Positions 7,001-12,446 of a DNA stretch of 18,439 nt are shown piece by piece (the stretch's first letter is position 1; every line of letters begins with the position of its first letter). The position numbers and the translations under genes were made by a program. The DNA comes from an uncultured bacterium. Lineage in GTDB: Bacteria > Armatimonadota > Zipacnadia > Zipacnadales > Zipacnadaceae. The stretch is from the NCBI GenBank assembly GCA_937928475.1, contig CALFVE010000332.1, positions 1 through 18,439 of the forward strand, given 5' to 3'. The notes under the pieces were generated by a model. It saw only the letters and a program-made list of their open reading frames with translations. It had not been told where the DNA came from and did no database searches.

Positions 7001-7834
7001 ATGCAAGCAATCTACCGAGTGGCAGTGGCTACCTTCCACGAGGCCTGGCGGCGCCGCTTCCTCAACGCCATCTTGGTCTTCGCGGTCCTGATCATCGGCT
7101 CTTCGTGGACCCTGACCTACCTGCAGCCCGGGGCCGAACTGAAACTGCTCATTGACATCGGCCTCGGCTCCATCCGCTTCTTCGGCATGCTAATCGCGGT
7201 TTTCCTGGGGGTGCGTCTGATCTCCGATGAGATCGAGAAGCGGACCATCCACACCATTTTGACCAAGCCGGTTACTCGGGCGCAGTTCCTCCTGGGCAAG
7301 TTCTTCGGTTCGCTGGCCACCGTGCTCAGTAACATGGCCCTGATGGGGATCGCCTTCTACGTGGTATTCGCCTACAAGGGGTCAAAGTTCATGGTGCAGG
7401 GCGCCGCCCAGGGGTCCGAGTCGGCCAGCCCCGGCATCTCGACTGATTTCATCTACGGCAATATCGCCAAGGCCATCGGCCTGAGTTTCGTGGAGATGAC
7501 AGTGCTCACTGCGGTCTCGGTGATGGCTTCGACCTTGTTCTCCTGGATCATGGCGGCCATTTTCTCCTTCTTTGTGTACTTCGTAGGCCAGGCCGCGGAT
7601 TTCTTCAAGAGTCTGGCCAATCCGGCCCGGGGAACAGGGTTCGGCGGGCAGATAGTGTTCAATGCTATCTATGGGATTATCCCCCACTTCGAGGTCTTCG
7701 ATATGCGCGAGGCGATCATTAAGGGGACCTACGTGGGCTGGGATACCCTGGGCATGCACGTCGGCCTGGGACTAGTGTATGCGATACTCATCATGCTGGT
7801 CGCCTTCTTGGCCTTCATGAACCGAGAGGTTTAG
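7001..7834 (+). CDS. ABC-2 type transporter permease
   Basis: Integral membrane subunit of the exporter, 277 residues. It begins with a short cytoplasmic amphipathic start (MQAIYRVAVATFHEAWRRR) and has about six hydrophobic segments, near residues 20-40, 50-70, 105-127, 150-175, 180-205 and 250-273. The loop after segment 2 (LISDEIEKRTIHTILTKPV, then RAQFLLGKFFGS) is the conserved cytoplasmic coupling region of NosY/ABC-2 permeases. AGGAGGGG (6985-6992), inside the end of the ATPase gene, sits 8 nt before the ATG, and the start directly abuts the preceding stop, so translation is likely coupled. A loop of roughly 40 residues before segment 4 is richer in Gly and Ser. The substrate cannot be inferred. 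Confidence 0.9.
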   Translation: MQAIYRVAVATFHEAWRRRFLNAILVFAVLIIGSSWTLTYLQPGAELKLLIDIGLGSIRFFGMLIAVFLGVRLISDEIEKRTIHTILTKPVTRAQFLLGKFFGSLATVLSNMALMGIAFYVVFAYKGSKFMVQGAAQGSESASPGISTDFIYGNIAKAIGLSFVEMTVLTAVSVMASTLFSWIMAAIFSFFVYFVGQAADFFKSLANPARGTGFGGQIVFNAIYGIIPHFEVFDMREAIIKGTYVGWDTLGMHVGLGLVYAILIMLVAFLAFMNREV

Positions 7835-7861
7835 CCGGGCCTCCGGCGGGCGGAGATTACC

Positions 7862-8896
7862 ATGAAGAAACAGCGCGGAGTGCAAGTGGTCGGCTGGCTG
7901 GCGGTGCTCATACTCTTAGTGGGCCTGCAGCCGCTGAGCAACGCAGTCAATTACCGCCGGCTGGTGCTGGGGATGAAGTCGCCCACCCCTCTGACCAAGA
8001 TGGTGGACTTCGACCCCACCGCCGTCACCGGCGTGATTATGGGCGCGGCTCTCGGCGGCTTCCAGGGTGTAGCCGCTAGTATGCTCTGGATGAAGATGGA
8101 AGAACTGTGGGATTCTGGCAAGGGCACCTGGCTAGAGTGCTTGAACGTGATGCGGACGGTGACACTGCTCGACCCCCACTGGCTGGAGCCCTGGCGGATC
8201 ACGGGCTGGCATCTCGCCTACAACCTTTATGTGGAGACCAAAGACCCCAAACTGCAGGCCATCTATCTCGCCAAGGGCCTGGATGCTCTGAAAGAGGGGA
8301 TCTCCTGGAACCCCAACACTCATGAATTGTACCTGGAGTTGGCCTGGACCTATTTCGACCGGGTTCGCGACTATGAGAACGCAACCAAATGGTTCCGCGC
8401 CGCGCTCCAGTTCCCCCATCCCGAGTTCGTGGAGCGGATGATCGCGCACGCTTACGAGAGACTCCCCGACCTGGACCGCGCCCTGGATTGGTATGACTAC
8501 TGCTTGAAGCGCAATCCTGACGACGGCACTGCCAAGGGCGCCACCGCAACTATCCGCCTGCGCTACCTGCCGGCCTGGCGTTTGATGCAGGCGGGCAAGT
8601 ACGACGAGGCCATTCGCGCGATTGACCGCTATCTGGAAGTGGAACCCAACGGGACAATCGCCTTGCACGTCAAGGCGCATATCTACGAGCAAGCCGGGCG
8701 CGAGCGAGAGGCCCTGGATGTATGGCGACTGGCGGCCCGCCTGAGCGCGCTGGATCATCAGGCCCGGCGGAAAGCCAACGAACTGGCCGCCAAACTCGGT
8801 GTTACCCTCTTGCCGTCCGAGCAAGCCCCCTCTTACTACCTGGAGCAGATGCAGGAGCCGCGGCGATTGGAGGTGCCTCAGCGACGGCTGCGCTGA
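7862..8896 (+). CDS. Membrane-anchored tetratricopeptide repeat protein
   Basis: 344-residue protein with an N-terminal signal anchor (residues 9-30, VVGWLAVLILLVGLQPLSNA) preceded by Lys-Lys-Gln-Arg; it is probably anchored with the rest outside the cytoplasm. A conserved-looking segment DPTAVTGVIMGAALGGFQGV (about 51-70) and a Trp/Met-rich helix follow. TPR-like helices then run from about 120 to 310, for example AWTYFDRVRDYENATKWFRAA, RALDWYDYCLKRNPDD, AGKYDEAIRAIDRYLEVEPN and AGREREALDVWRLAARL. GGAG (7852-7855) lies 6 nt before the ATG. It starts 27 nt after the permease and is the last gene before a strong terminator, so it belongs to the exporter operon, probably as a scaffold for the transporter or its cargo. 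That role is inferred from context only. Confidence 0.82.
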   Translation: MKKQRGVQVVGWLAVLILLVGLQPLSNAVNYRRLVLGMKSPTPLTKMVDFDPTAVTGVIMGAALGGFQGVAASMLWMKMEELWDSGKGTWLECLNVMRTVTLLDPHWLEPWRITGWHLAYNLYVETKDPKLQAIYLAKGLDALKEGISWNPNTHELYLELAWTYFDRVRDYENATKWFRAALQFPHPEFVERMIAHAYERLPDLDRALDWYDYCLKRNPDDGTAKGATATIRLRYLPAWRLMQAGKYDEAIRAIDRYLEVEPNGTIALHVKAHIYEQAGREREALDVWRLAARLSALDHQARRKANELAAKLGVTLLPSEQAPSYYLEQMQEPRRLEVPQRRLR

Positions 8897-9013
8897 AGCG
8901 GAGGCTGCCAGCGGCGAAAGCAGAGAAGCATAGCCAGGCATTGTCTACCCGCTGAGTCGAGTCCCAGCGGCATACAAGAGCGTGAGGTGGTGCAAGCACG
9001 ATGACGGGGGCAA

Positions 9014-9052
9014 GAGGAGAGTTGAGGCGAGACCACTCCGCCCCTCCTCGCC
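9014..9052 (+). promoter_or_regulatory. Alternative stem pairings in the accD leader region
   Basis: GAGGAG (9014-9019) can pair with CTCCTC (9044-9049), and GGCGAG (9026-9031) can pair with CTCGCC (9047-9052). The 3' arms overlap, so the two stems are mutually exclusive, and a T-rich stretch (TTCTGTTGTTC) follows. This could be part of an attenuator, but I see no leader peptide, no T-box sequence and no known riboswitch core. The rest of the 309-nt gap 8897-9205 holds only the terminator at 9077 and GC-rich palindromic sequence. Confidence 0.25.
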
Positions 9053-9076
9053 TTCTGTTGTTCATCACCAAGTCTC

Positions 9077-9109
9077 CGGGCCGGCGGCAGGCCGGCCCGT
9101 TTGGTTTGT
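9077..9109 (+). terminator. Strong intrinsic terminator between the ABC/TPR operon and accD
   Basis: CGGGCCGGC (9077-9085), loop GGCAG, GCCGGCCCG (9091-9099): a perfect 9-bp GC stem with a 5-nt loop, followed by TTTGGTTTGT. It lies 180 nt after the TPR gene and 107 nt before accD. The simple reading is that it ends the exporter operon; it could also attenuate accD. Confidence 0.75.
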
Positions 9110-9205
9110 GCCGGGAAGGATTGTCTGGCCCGGCCGGGGAAGTAGCCGGGGGATACGACCGTCGGGGAGGACCGACCAAGCCGCACCCCGGCGCAGGGAG
9201 ATCGC

Positions 9206-10009
9206 ATGGCGAGCCCCAACGACGACATACCGCCCGACCTCTGGGAAGAATGCAAGTCCTGCCACCAGTTGCTGTACGCCAAGGAACTGGCCAGCGAACT
9301 GTGGGTCTGCAGTAAGTGCGGGCATCACATGAGGCTCTCGGTTTGGCAGCGCCTGGAGATTACCGTGGACCCGGGCACTTTCACTGAGACCGAGGGAGAC
9401 CTGCCGCTGGTAGATCCCCTCGGCTTCCCTGACTACATGCCCAAACTGGTGCAGGCCCGCGCCAAGACCCATATGAATGAGGCGGTGCTCACCGGAACCG
9501 CCCGCTTGCACGGCCACCGCATCGGCCTGGCGCTGATGGACCTGGCCTTCATCGGCGGCAGCATGGGCTGGGTGGTGGGAGAGAAGATCACCCGCCTGAT
9601 GGAGCGCTGCATTGCCGAGCGGAGGCCGGCGATCGTGTTCTGCGCCAGTGGGGGGGCGCGGATGCAGGAAAGCCTCGTCGCGCTGATGCAGATGCCCAAG
9701 ACCGCGGGGGCAGTGGGCAGGCTAGGCCGGGCAGGCCTACCCTACATCTCGGTGCTGACGGACCCCACTTACGGGGGCGTGACGGCCAGTTACGCCTTCC
9801 TGGGTGACGTCATCATCGCCGAGAAGGGGGCGGCCATGGGGTTCGCCGGGCCCCGGGTGGTAGAGGTTACCAAAATGAACCTCCGGCCCGAGGTGCAAAC
9901 GGCGGAATTTCAGTACCGACACGGGATGATTGACCTTTTGGTGGAGCGCGCCCATCTCCGAGAGTTGCTGGCCGACCTGCTGGACTGGTTCCAGGCGGGG
10001 AAAGGCTGA
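9206..10009 (+). CDS. accD: Acetyl-CoA carboxylase carboxyltransferase subunit beta
   Basis: Beta subunit of the carboxyltransferase half of acetyl-CoA carboxylase; with AccA it moves CO2 from carboxybiotin to acetyl-CoA, making malonyl-CoA for fatty acid synthesis in the cytoplasm. The N-terminal zinc ribbon is complete: Cys16, Cys19, Cys35, Cys38 (CKSC, then CSKCGHHM). The crotonase-fold core follows, with MDLAFIGGSMGWVVGEK, the oxyanion-hole segment FCASGGARMQES, LTDPTYGGVTASYA and GFAGPRVVE. At 267 residues it is shorter than E. coli AccD (about 304) at both ends. The segment after GPRVVE reads VTKMNLRPEVQTAEF, where most homologues have a Thr-Ile and LPEGFQ-type sequence. GGGAG (9196-9200) is 5 nt before the ATG. 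accA follows 63 nt later; the biotin carrier and carboxylase genes (accB, accC) are not in this window. Confidence 0.95.
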   Translation: MASPNDDIPPDLWEECKSCHQLLYAKELASELWVCSKCGHHMRLSVWQRLEITVDPGTFTETEGDLPLVDPLGFPDYMPKLVQARAKTHMNEAVLTGTARLHGHRIGLALMDLAFIGGSMGWVVGEKITRLMERCIAERRPAIVFCASGGARMQESLVALMQMPKTAGAVGRLGRAGLPYISVLTDPTYGGVTASYAFLGDVIIAEKGAAMGFAGPRVVEVTKMNLRPEVQTAEFQYRHGMIDLLVERAHLRELLADLLDWFQAGKG

Positions 10010-10072
10010 TCGGGGTCGGCCCGCGCCGCCGGCCCGGCCGGGGCCTGGCGGGGAAAGCCGAGGGTAGCACAG

Positions 10073-10924
10073 ATGCCGGAAGCCAGAGAGCCGCAGGACA
10101 CAGGACCCCCTTCCCCCGGGGCACACTTGATCCATGACCCCTGGGAGACCGTGCAGATGGCGCGGCACCCGCGCCGACCGTACACCCTCGACTATGTGAA
10201 CCGCATTGTGGAGCGTTTCACCGAACTGCAGGGGGATCGCCGCTACGGTGACGACGGCGCCATGATTGCCGGGCTTGGTTTTCTCGAGGAGCAGCCCATT
10301 GCCGTGATTGGACAACAGAAAGGGAGAACGGCGGCCGAGCGGCGGGAGCGGAACTTCGGGATGGCCCGGCCCGAGGGCTATCGCAAGGCCATGCGGGTAA
10401 TGCAACTGGCCGCGCGGTTCGGGCGGCCCATCATTACCCTAATTGATACCCCCGGCGCTGACTGCCTGGAGGACTCCGAGAGCCGGGGCATTTCCGAGGC
10501 CATCGCGGCCAACCAGCGGGAGATGTTCGGGCTGCCGGTACCGGTCATCAGCGTGGTGATCGGCGAGGGCGGCAGCGGCGGGGCTATCGGCATCGGGGTA
10601 GCCGACCGCATCTACATGCAGGAGTACACCTATTACGGAGTGATCATGCCGGAGGCTTGCGCCGCTATTCTGTGGCGGGACTCAAGCCAGAGTCAGCGGG
10701 CGGCGCAAGTGATGCAGATCACCGCCTCGGACGCTGCCCGCCTGGGGCTGATTGACGGCATCATCCCGGAGCCGCCAGGGGGCGCACACAAGGACTATGA
10801 GCAGGCGGCGTTGCTGCTGAAAGAGCAACTGCTCAAAGCCCTGGCCGAACTGAAGGACATCCCGGGCGAGCGGCTGATGGAGATGCGCTGGGAGAAGTTC
10901 CGCAAGATGGCCGCGCCGAGCTAG
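10073..10924 (+). CDS. accA: Acetyl-CoA carboxylase carboxyltransferase subunit alpha
   Basis: Alpha subunit partner of AccD, binding carboxybiotin in the AccA2D2 carboxyltransferase. Diagnostic segments are DPWETVQMARHPRRPYTLDY (22-41), FTELQGDRRYGDDGA, RNFGMARPEGYRKAMRVM (93-110), IDTPGAD (124-130) and the oxyanion-hole loop IGEGGSGGAIGIGVADR (163-179). At 283 residues it lacks most of the N-terminal helical hairpin of E. coli AccA (319 residues), having only about 20 poorly conserved Pro/Glu-rich residues before the core. Where most AccA proteins read DTPGAYPG followed by AExRGQ, this one has DTPGADCLEDSESRGI, a clear local divergence next to the active site. GAGGG (10060-10064) sits 8 nt before the ATG. 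It is presumably cotranscribed with accD. Confidence 0.94.
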   Translation: MPEAREPQDTGPPSPGAHLIHDPWETVQMARHPRRPYTLDYVNRIVERFTELQGDRRYGDDGAMIAGLGFLEEQPIAVIGQQKGRTAAERRERNFGMARPEGYRKAMRVMQLAARFGRPIITLIDTPGADCLEDSESRGISEAIAANQREMFGLPVPVISVVIGEGGSGGAIGIGVADRIYMQEYTYYGVIMPEACAAILWRDSSQSQRAAQVMQITASDAARLGLIDGIIPEPPGGAHKDYEQAALLLKEQLLKALAELKDIPGERLMEMRWEKFRKMAAPS

Positions 10925-10958
10925 AGGCGAGAGGCGGGAAGCAAGAGACGAGACACGT
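10924..10958 (+). repeat. Imperfect purine-rich heptamer array
   Basis: Five consecutive 7-bp units start at the last base of the accA stop: GAGGCGA, GAGGCGG, GAAGCAA, GAGACGA, GACACGT. The 7-bp period with a leading GA is clear in the first four units. It resembles the short tandem heptamer repeats known from some bacterial genomes. Confidence 0.55.
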
Positions 10959-10987
10959 AGCCGGCGGCCAACAACCGTCTTGCTTCC
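10937..10987 (+). terminator. Inverted repeat downstream of accA
   Basis: GGAAGCAAGA (10937-10946) and TCTTGCTTCC (10978-10987) form a perfect 10-bp stem around a 31-nt loop containing GCCGGCGGC. No T-run follows on either strand, so its role as an operon end for accDA or for the opposing tRNA transcript is only plausible. Confidence 0.4.
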
Positions 10988-11056
10988 GCTCGGCTTCCGC
11001 TGGGCTGCCGTTAGGCTGTTGTTCTGCCGTCGTTCTGCTGCCGTGCCGCCGCCGTC
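10983..11056. repeat. Imperfect 11-bp tandem repeat
   Basis: Units of about 11 bp: CTTCCGCTCGG, CTTCCGCTGGG, CTGCCGTTAGG, a short CTGTTGTT, CTGCCGTCGTT, CTGCTGCCGTG, CCGCCGCCGTC. The array fills the space between the accA inverted repeat and the tRNA 3' end. No coding role is evident. Confidence 0.5.
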
Positions 11057-11059
11057 CCT

Positions 11060-11148
11060 TGGTGCCGGAGGCCGGACTCGAACCGGCACGAGGGGTGAGC
11101 CTCGCCAGATTTTGAGTCTGGTGCGTCTGCCAATTCCGCCACTCCGGC
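11060..11148 (-). tRNA. tRNA-Leu (anticodon CAA)
   Basis: Class II tRNA on the minus strand. The acceptor arms GCCGGAG (11148-11142) and CTCCGGC (11070-11064) pair fully, followed by discriminator A and an encoded CCA (11062-11060). The anticodon arm is CCAGA-CTCAAAA-TCTGG, giving anticodon CAA, which reads UUG. A long variable arm with a CGAGG/CCTCG stem is present, as expected for leucine. The T arm is GCCGG-TTCGAGT-CCGGC, and the D arm contains AATTGGCAGA. All stems are perfect, so the gene looks functional. It is transcribed opposite to its neighbours from its own promoter. Confidence 0.97.
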
Positions 11149-11158
11149 ACTCACTAGA

Positions 11159-11188
11159 AGTATACAGAGCGGGCTTCCCAGGTGTCAA
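11159..11188 (-). promoter_or_regulatory. Promoter of tRNA-Leu
   Basis: On the minus strand: perfect -35 TTGACA (plus 11183-11188), 18-nt spacer, -10 TATACT (plus 11159-11164). The predicted start near 11152 leaves only about 3-4 nt before the mature tRNA 5' end. It is the closest match to sigma-70 consensus in the window. Confidence 0.85.
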
Positions 11189-11290
11189 GCAGCCGCGAAG
11201 ACTACCAGGAAGGCCTTCATCGGTGCACCCGGGGTACGCGGGTGGGGATTGCCTGCAGCCTGAGTGGATGTCGCCTAGCGAGCGGCGGGT

Positions 11291-11321
11291 GTTCCGCCCA
11301 CGCGGCGCCGTGGGCGGGAAC
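11291..11321 (+). promoter_or_regulatory. Inverted repeat upstream of sppA
   Basis: GTTCCGCCCACG (11291-11302) and CGTGGGCGGGAAC (11309-11321) are complementary except for one bulged G, around the 6-nt loop CGGCGC. A possible -10 (TACACT, 11330-11335) lies just downstream without a good -35. It could be an operator, or the end of a small transcript. No other gene is visible in 11189-11375. Confidence 0.4.
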
Positions 11322-11375
11322 CGGTGAGATACACTCCAACTCAACTACTCTTGTGTTTGTGGAGGTAAGGGGACA

Positions 11376-12434
11376 ATGACTAGCGAGACCCTCCCCCCTG
11401 AACCCGGGGCTCTCCCACCACCACCTCCTCCGCCGCCGCCGGTACCGCGGCCGCCCGGAGCGCCGGCTGTGCCGGCGCGGCGTTCCCCCTGGCCGTGGGT
11501 GGCCTTGGGGTGCGCAGTCGTGGTGCTGGCTTTCTTGGGTTTTGCCGCGTTGGCTCCCTTCGCCGCCGTCCTGGGCGGCCCCCGGCTCGATCGCAGCGGC
11601 AACATCGGGGTCATCAGCATCAGCGGCCAGATCCACACCGGGGGCGGAGGCCTGTTCGCGGAGGCGGGCGCCTCCCACCCGATCATGGAGCAACTGCGGA
11701 AGGCCGGCGAAGACGAAAGTCTGAAAGCGGTAGTCCTGGACATCAACAGCGGCGGGGGATCGGCGGCGGCCTCTCAGGCGATTGCAGAGGAAGTGCGCCG
11801 GCTCAACAAGATCAAGCCCGTGATCGTTTCCATGGGCGATGCCGCCGCCTCCGGGGCCTACTACATTGCCGCACAGGCCAGAAAGATCGTCGCCAATCCC
11901 GCCACTCTGACCGGCAGTATTGGCGTAATCGCCGAGATGCTCACCTTCCACGGCCTAATGGAGCGCTACGGGGTGCGGGGCGAGGCTATCACGACCGGGA
12001 AGTACAAGGACATGGGGTCGCCCTTCCGAGACATGCGCCCCGACGAACGGGCGCTGCTCCAGGAGATGCTCCAGGACACATACAATCAATTCGTGAAGGA
12101 CGTGGCGGAGGGGCGCAAGATGGACGAGGCCAAAGTGAGGGCCCTGGCCGACGGCCGCCTCTGGACCGGCGCGCAGGCCCAGAAGATTGGGCTGGTGGAC
12201 GAACTGGGAAACTTCTACGACGCCCTGGAGCTAGCGGCTAAAGAGGCCGGAATCAAGGGCAAGCCCAAGCCGCGCTATTTGGGGGGACCGCGGGGTCTGG
12301 CTGACCTGTTTAGGATGTACGCACGGGTGCCTTGGCCGCCCCCGGGGCTGCTGCCTCGTCCGGCGACCGAGGCATACCTACCGGCCTATCCCTATGGCGG
12401 CCTGTGGCCGCTCCCCGGGAGCGGGCAGCGCTAA
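11376..12434 (+). CDS. sppA: Signal peptide peptidase SppA, 36K type
   Basis: Membrane-bound Ser/Lys protease that degrades leftover signal peptides and can trim membrane proteins. 352 residues. The first 37 residues form a cytoplasmic Pro-rich leader including nine consecutive prolines, then one transmembrane helix (about 40-66) and the ClpP/crotonase-like catalytic domain. The nucleophile is Ser159 (DAAASGAYYIA) and the general base Lys211 (TGKYKDMGSPFR). Their 52-residue spacing matches Bacillus subtilis SppA (Ser147, Lys199). INSGGGSA (123-130) is the oxyanion-hole strand. The single-domain length matches the short Gram-positive/archaeal type rather than the double-length E. coli protein. 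GGAGGT (11361-11366) is 9 nt before the ATG. polA starts 12 nt after the stop, so the two are probably cotranscribed. The last 50 residues, rich in Pro, Gly and Leu, are not typical of the family. Confidence 0.92.
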   Translation: MTSETLPPEPGALPPPPPPPPPVPRPPGAPAVPARRSPWPWVALGCAVVVLAFLGFAALAPFAAVLGGPRLDRSGNIGVISISGQIHTGGGGLFAEAGASHPIMEQLRKAGEDESLKAVVLDINSGGGSAAASQAIAEEVRRLNKIKPVIVSMGDAAASGAYYIAAQARKIVANPATLTGSIGVIAEMLTFHGLMERYGVRGEAITTGKYKDMGSPFRDMRPDERALLQEMLQDTYNQFVKDVAEGRKMDEAKVRALADGRLWTGAQAQKIGLVDELGNFYDALELAAKEAGIKGKPKPRYLGGPRGLADLFRMYARVPWPPPGLLPRPATEAYLPAYPYGGLWPLPGSGQR

Positions 12435-12446
12435 GGTGGGAGGCCG

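Noticed and set aside
8983..9110. T-box riboswitch upstream of accD
   Set aside because: GAGGTGGTGC near 8984 recalls part of the T-box motif, but the full consensus, Stem I elements and a downstream tRNA-related gene are missing.
9001..9315. Plus-strand open frame of 104 codons before accD
   Set aside because: It spans the intrinsic terminator and overlaps accD out of frame, with a non-protein-like composition.
11217..11951. Minus-strand open frame of 244 codons across the sppA start
   Set aside because: It covers the sppA ribosome site and the Pro-rich leader; its composition is low-complexity and no motif is visible.
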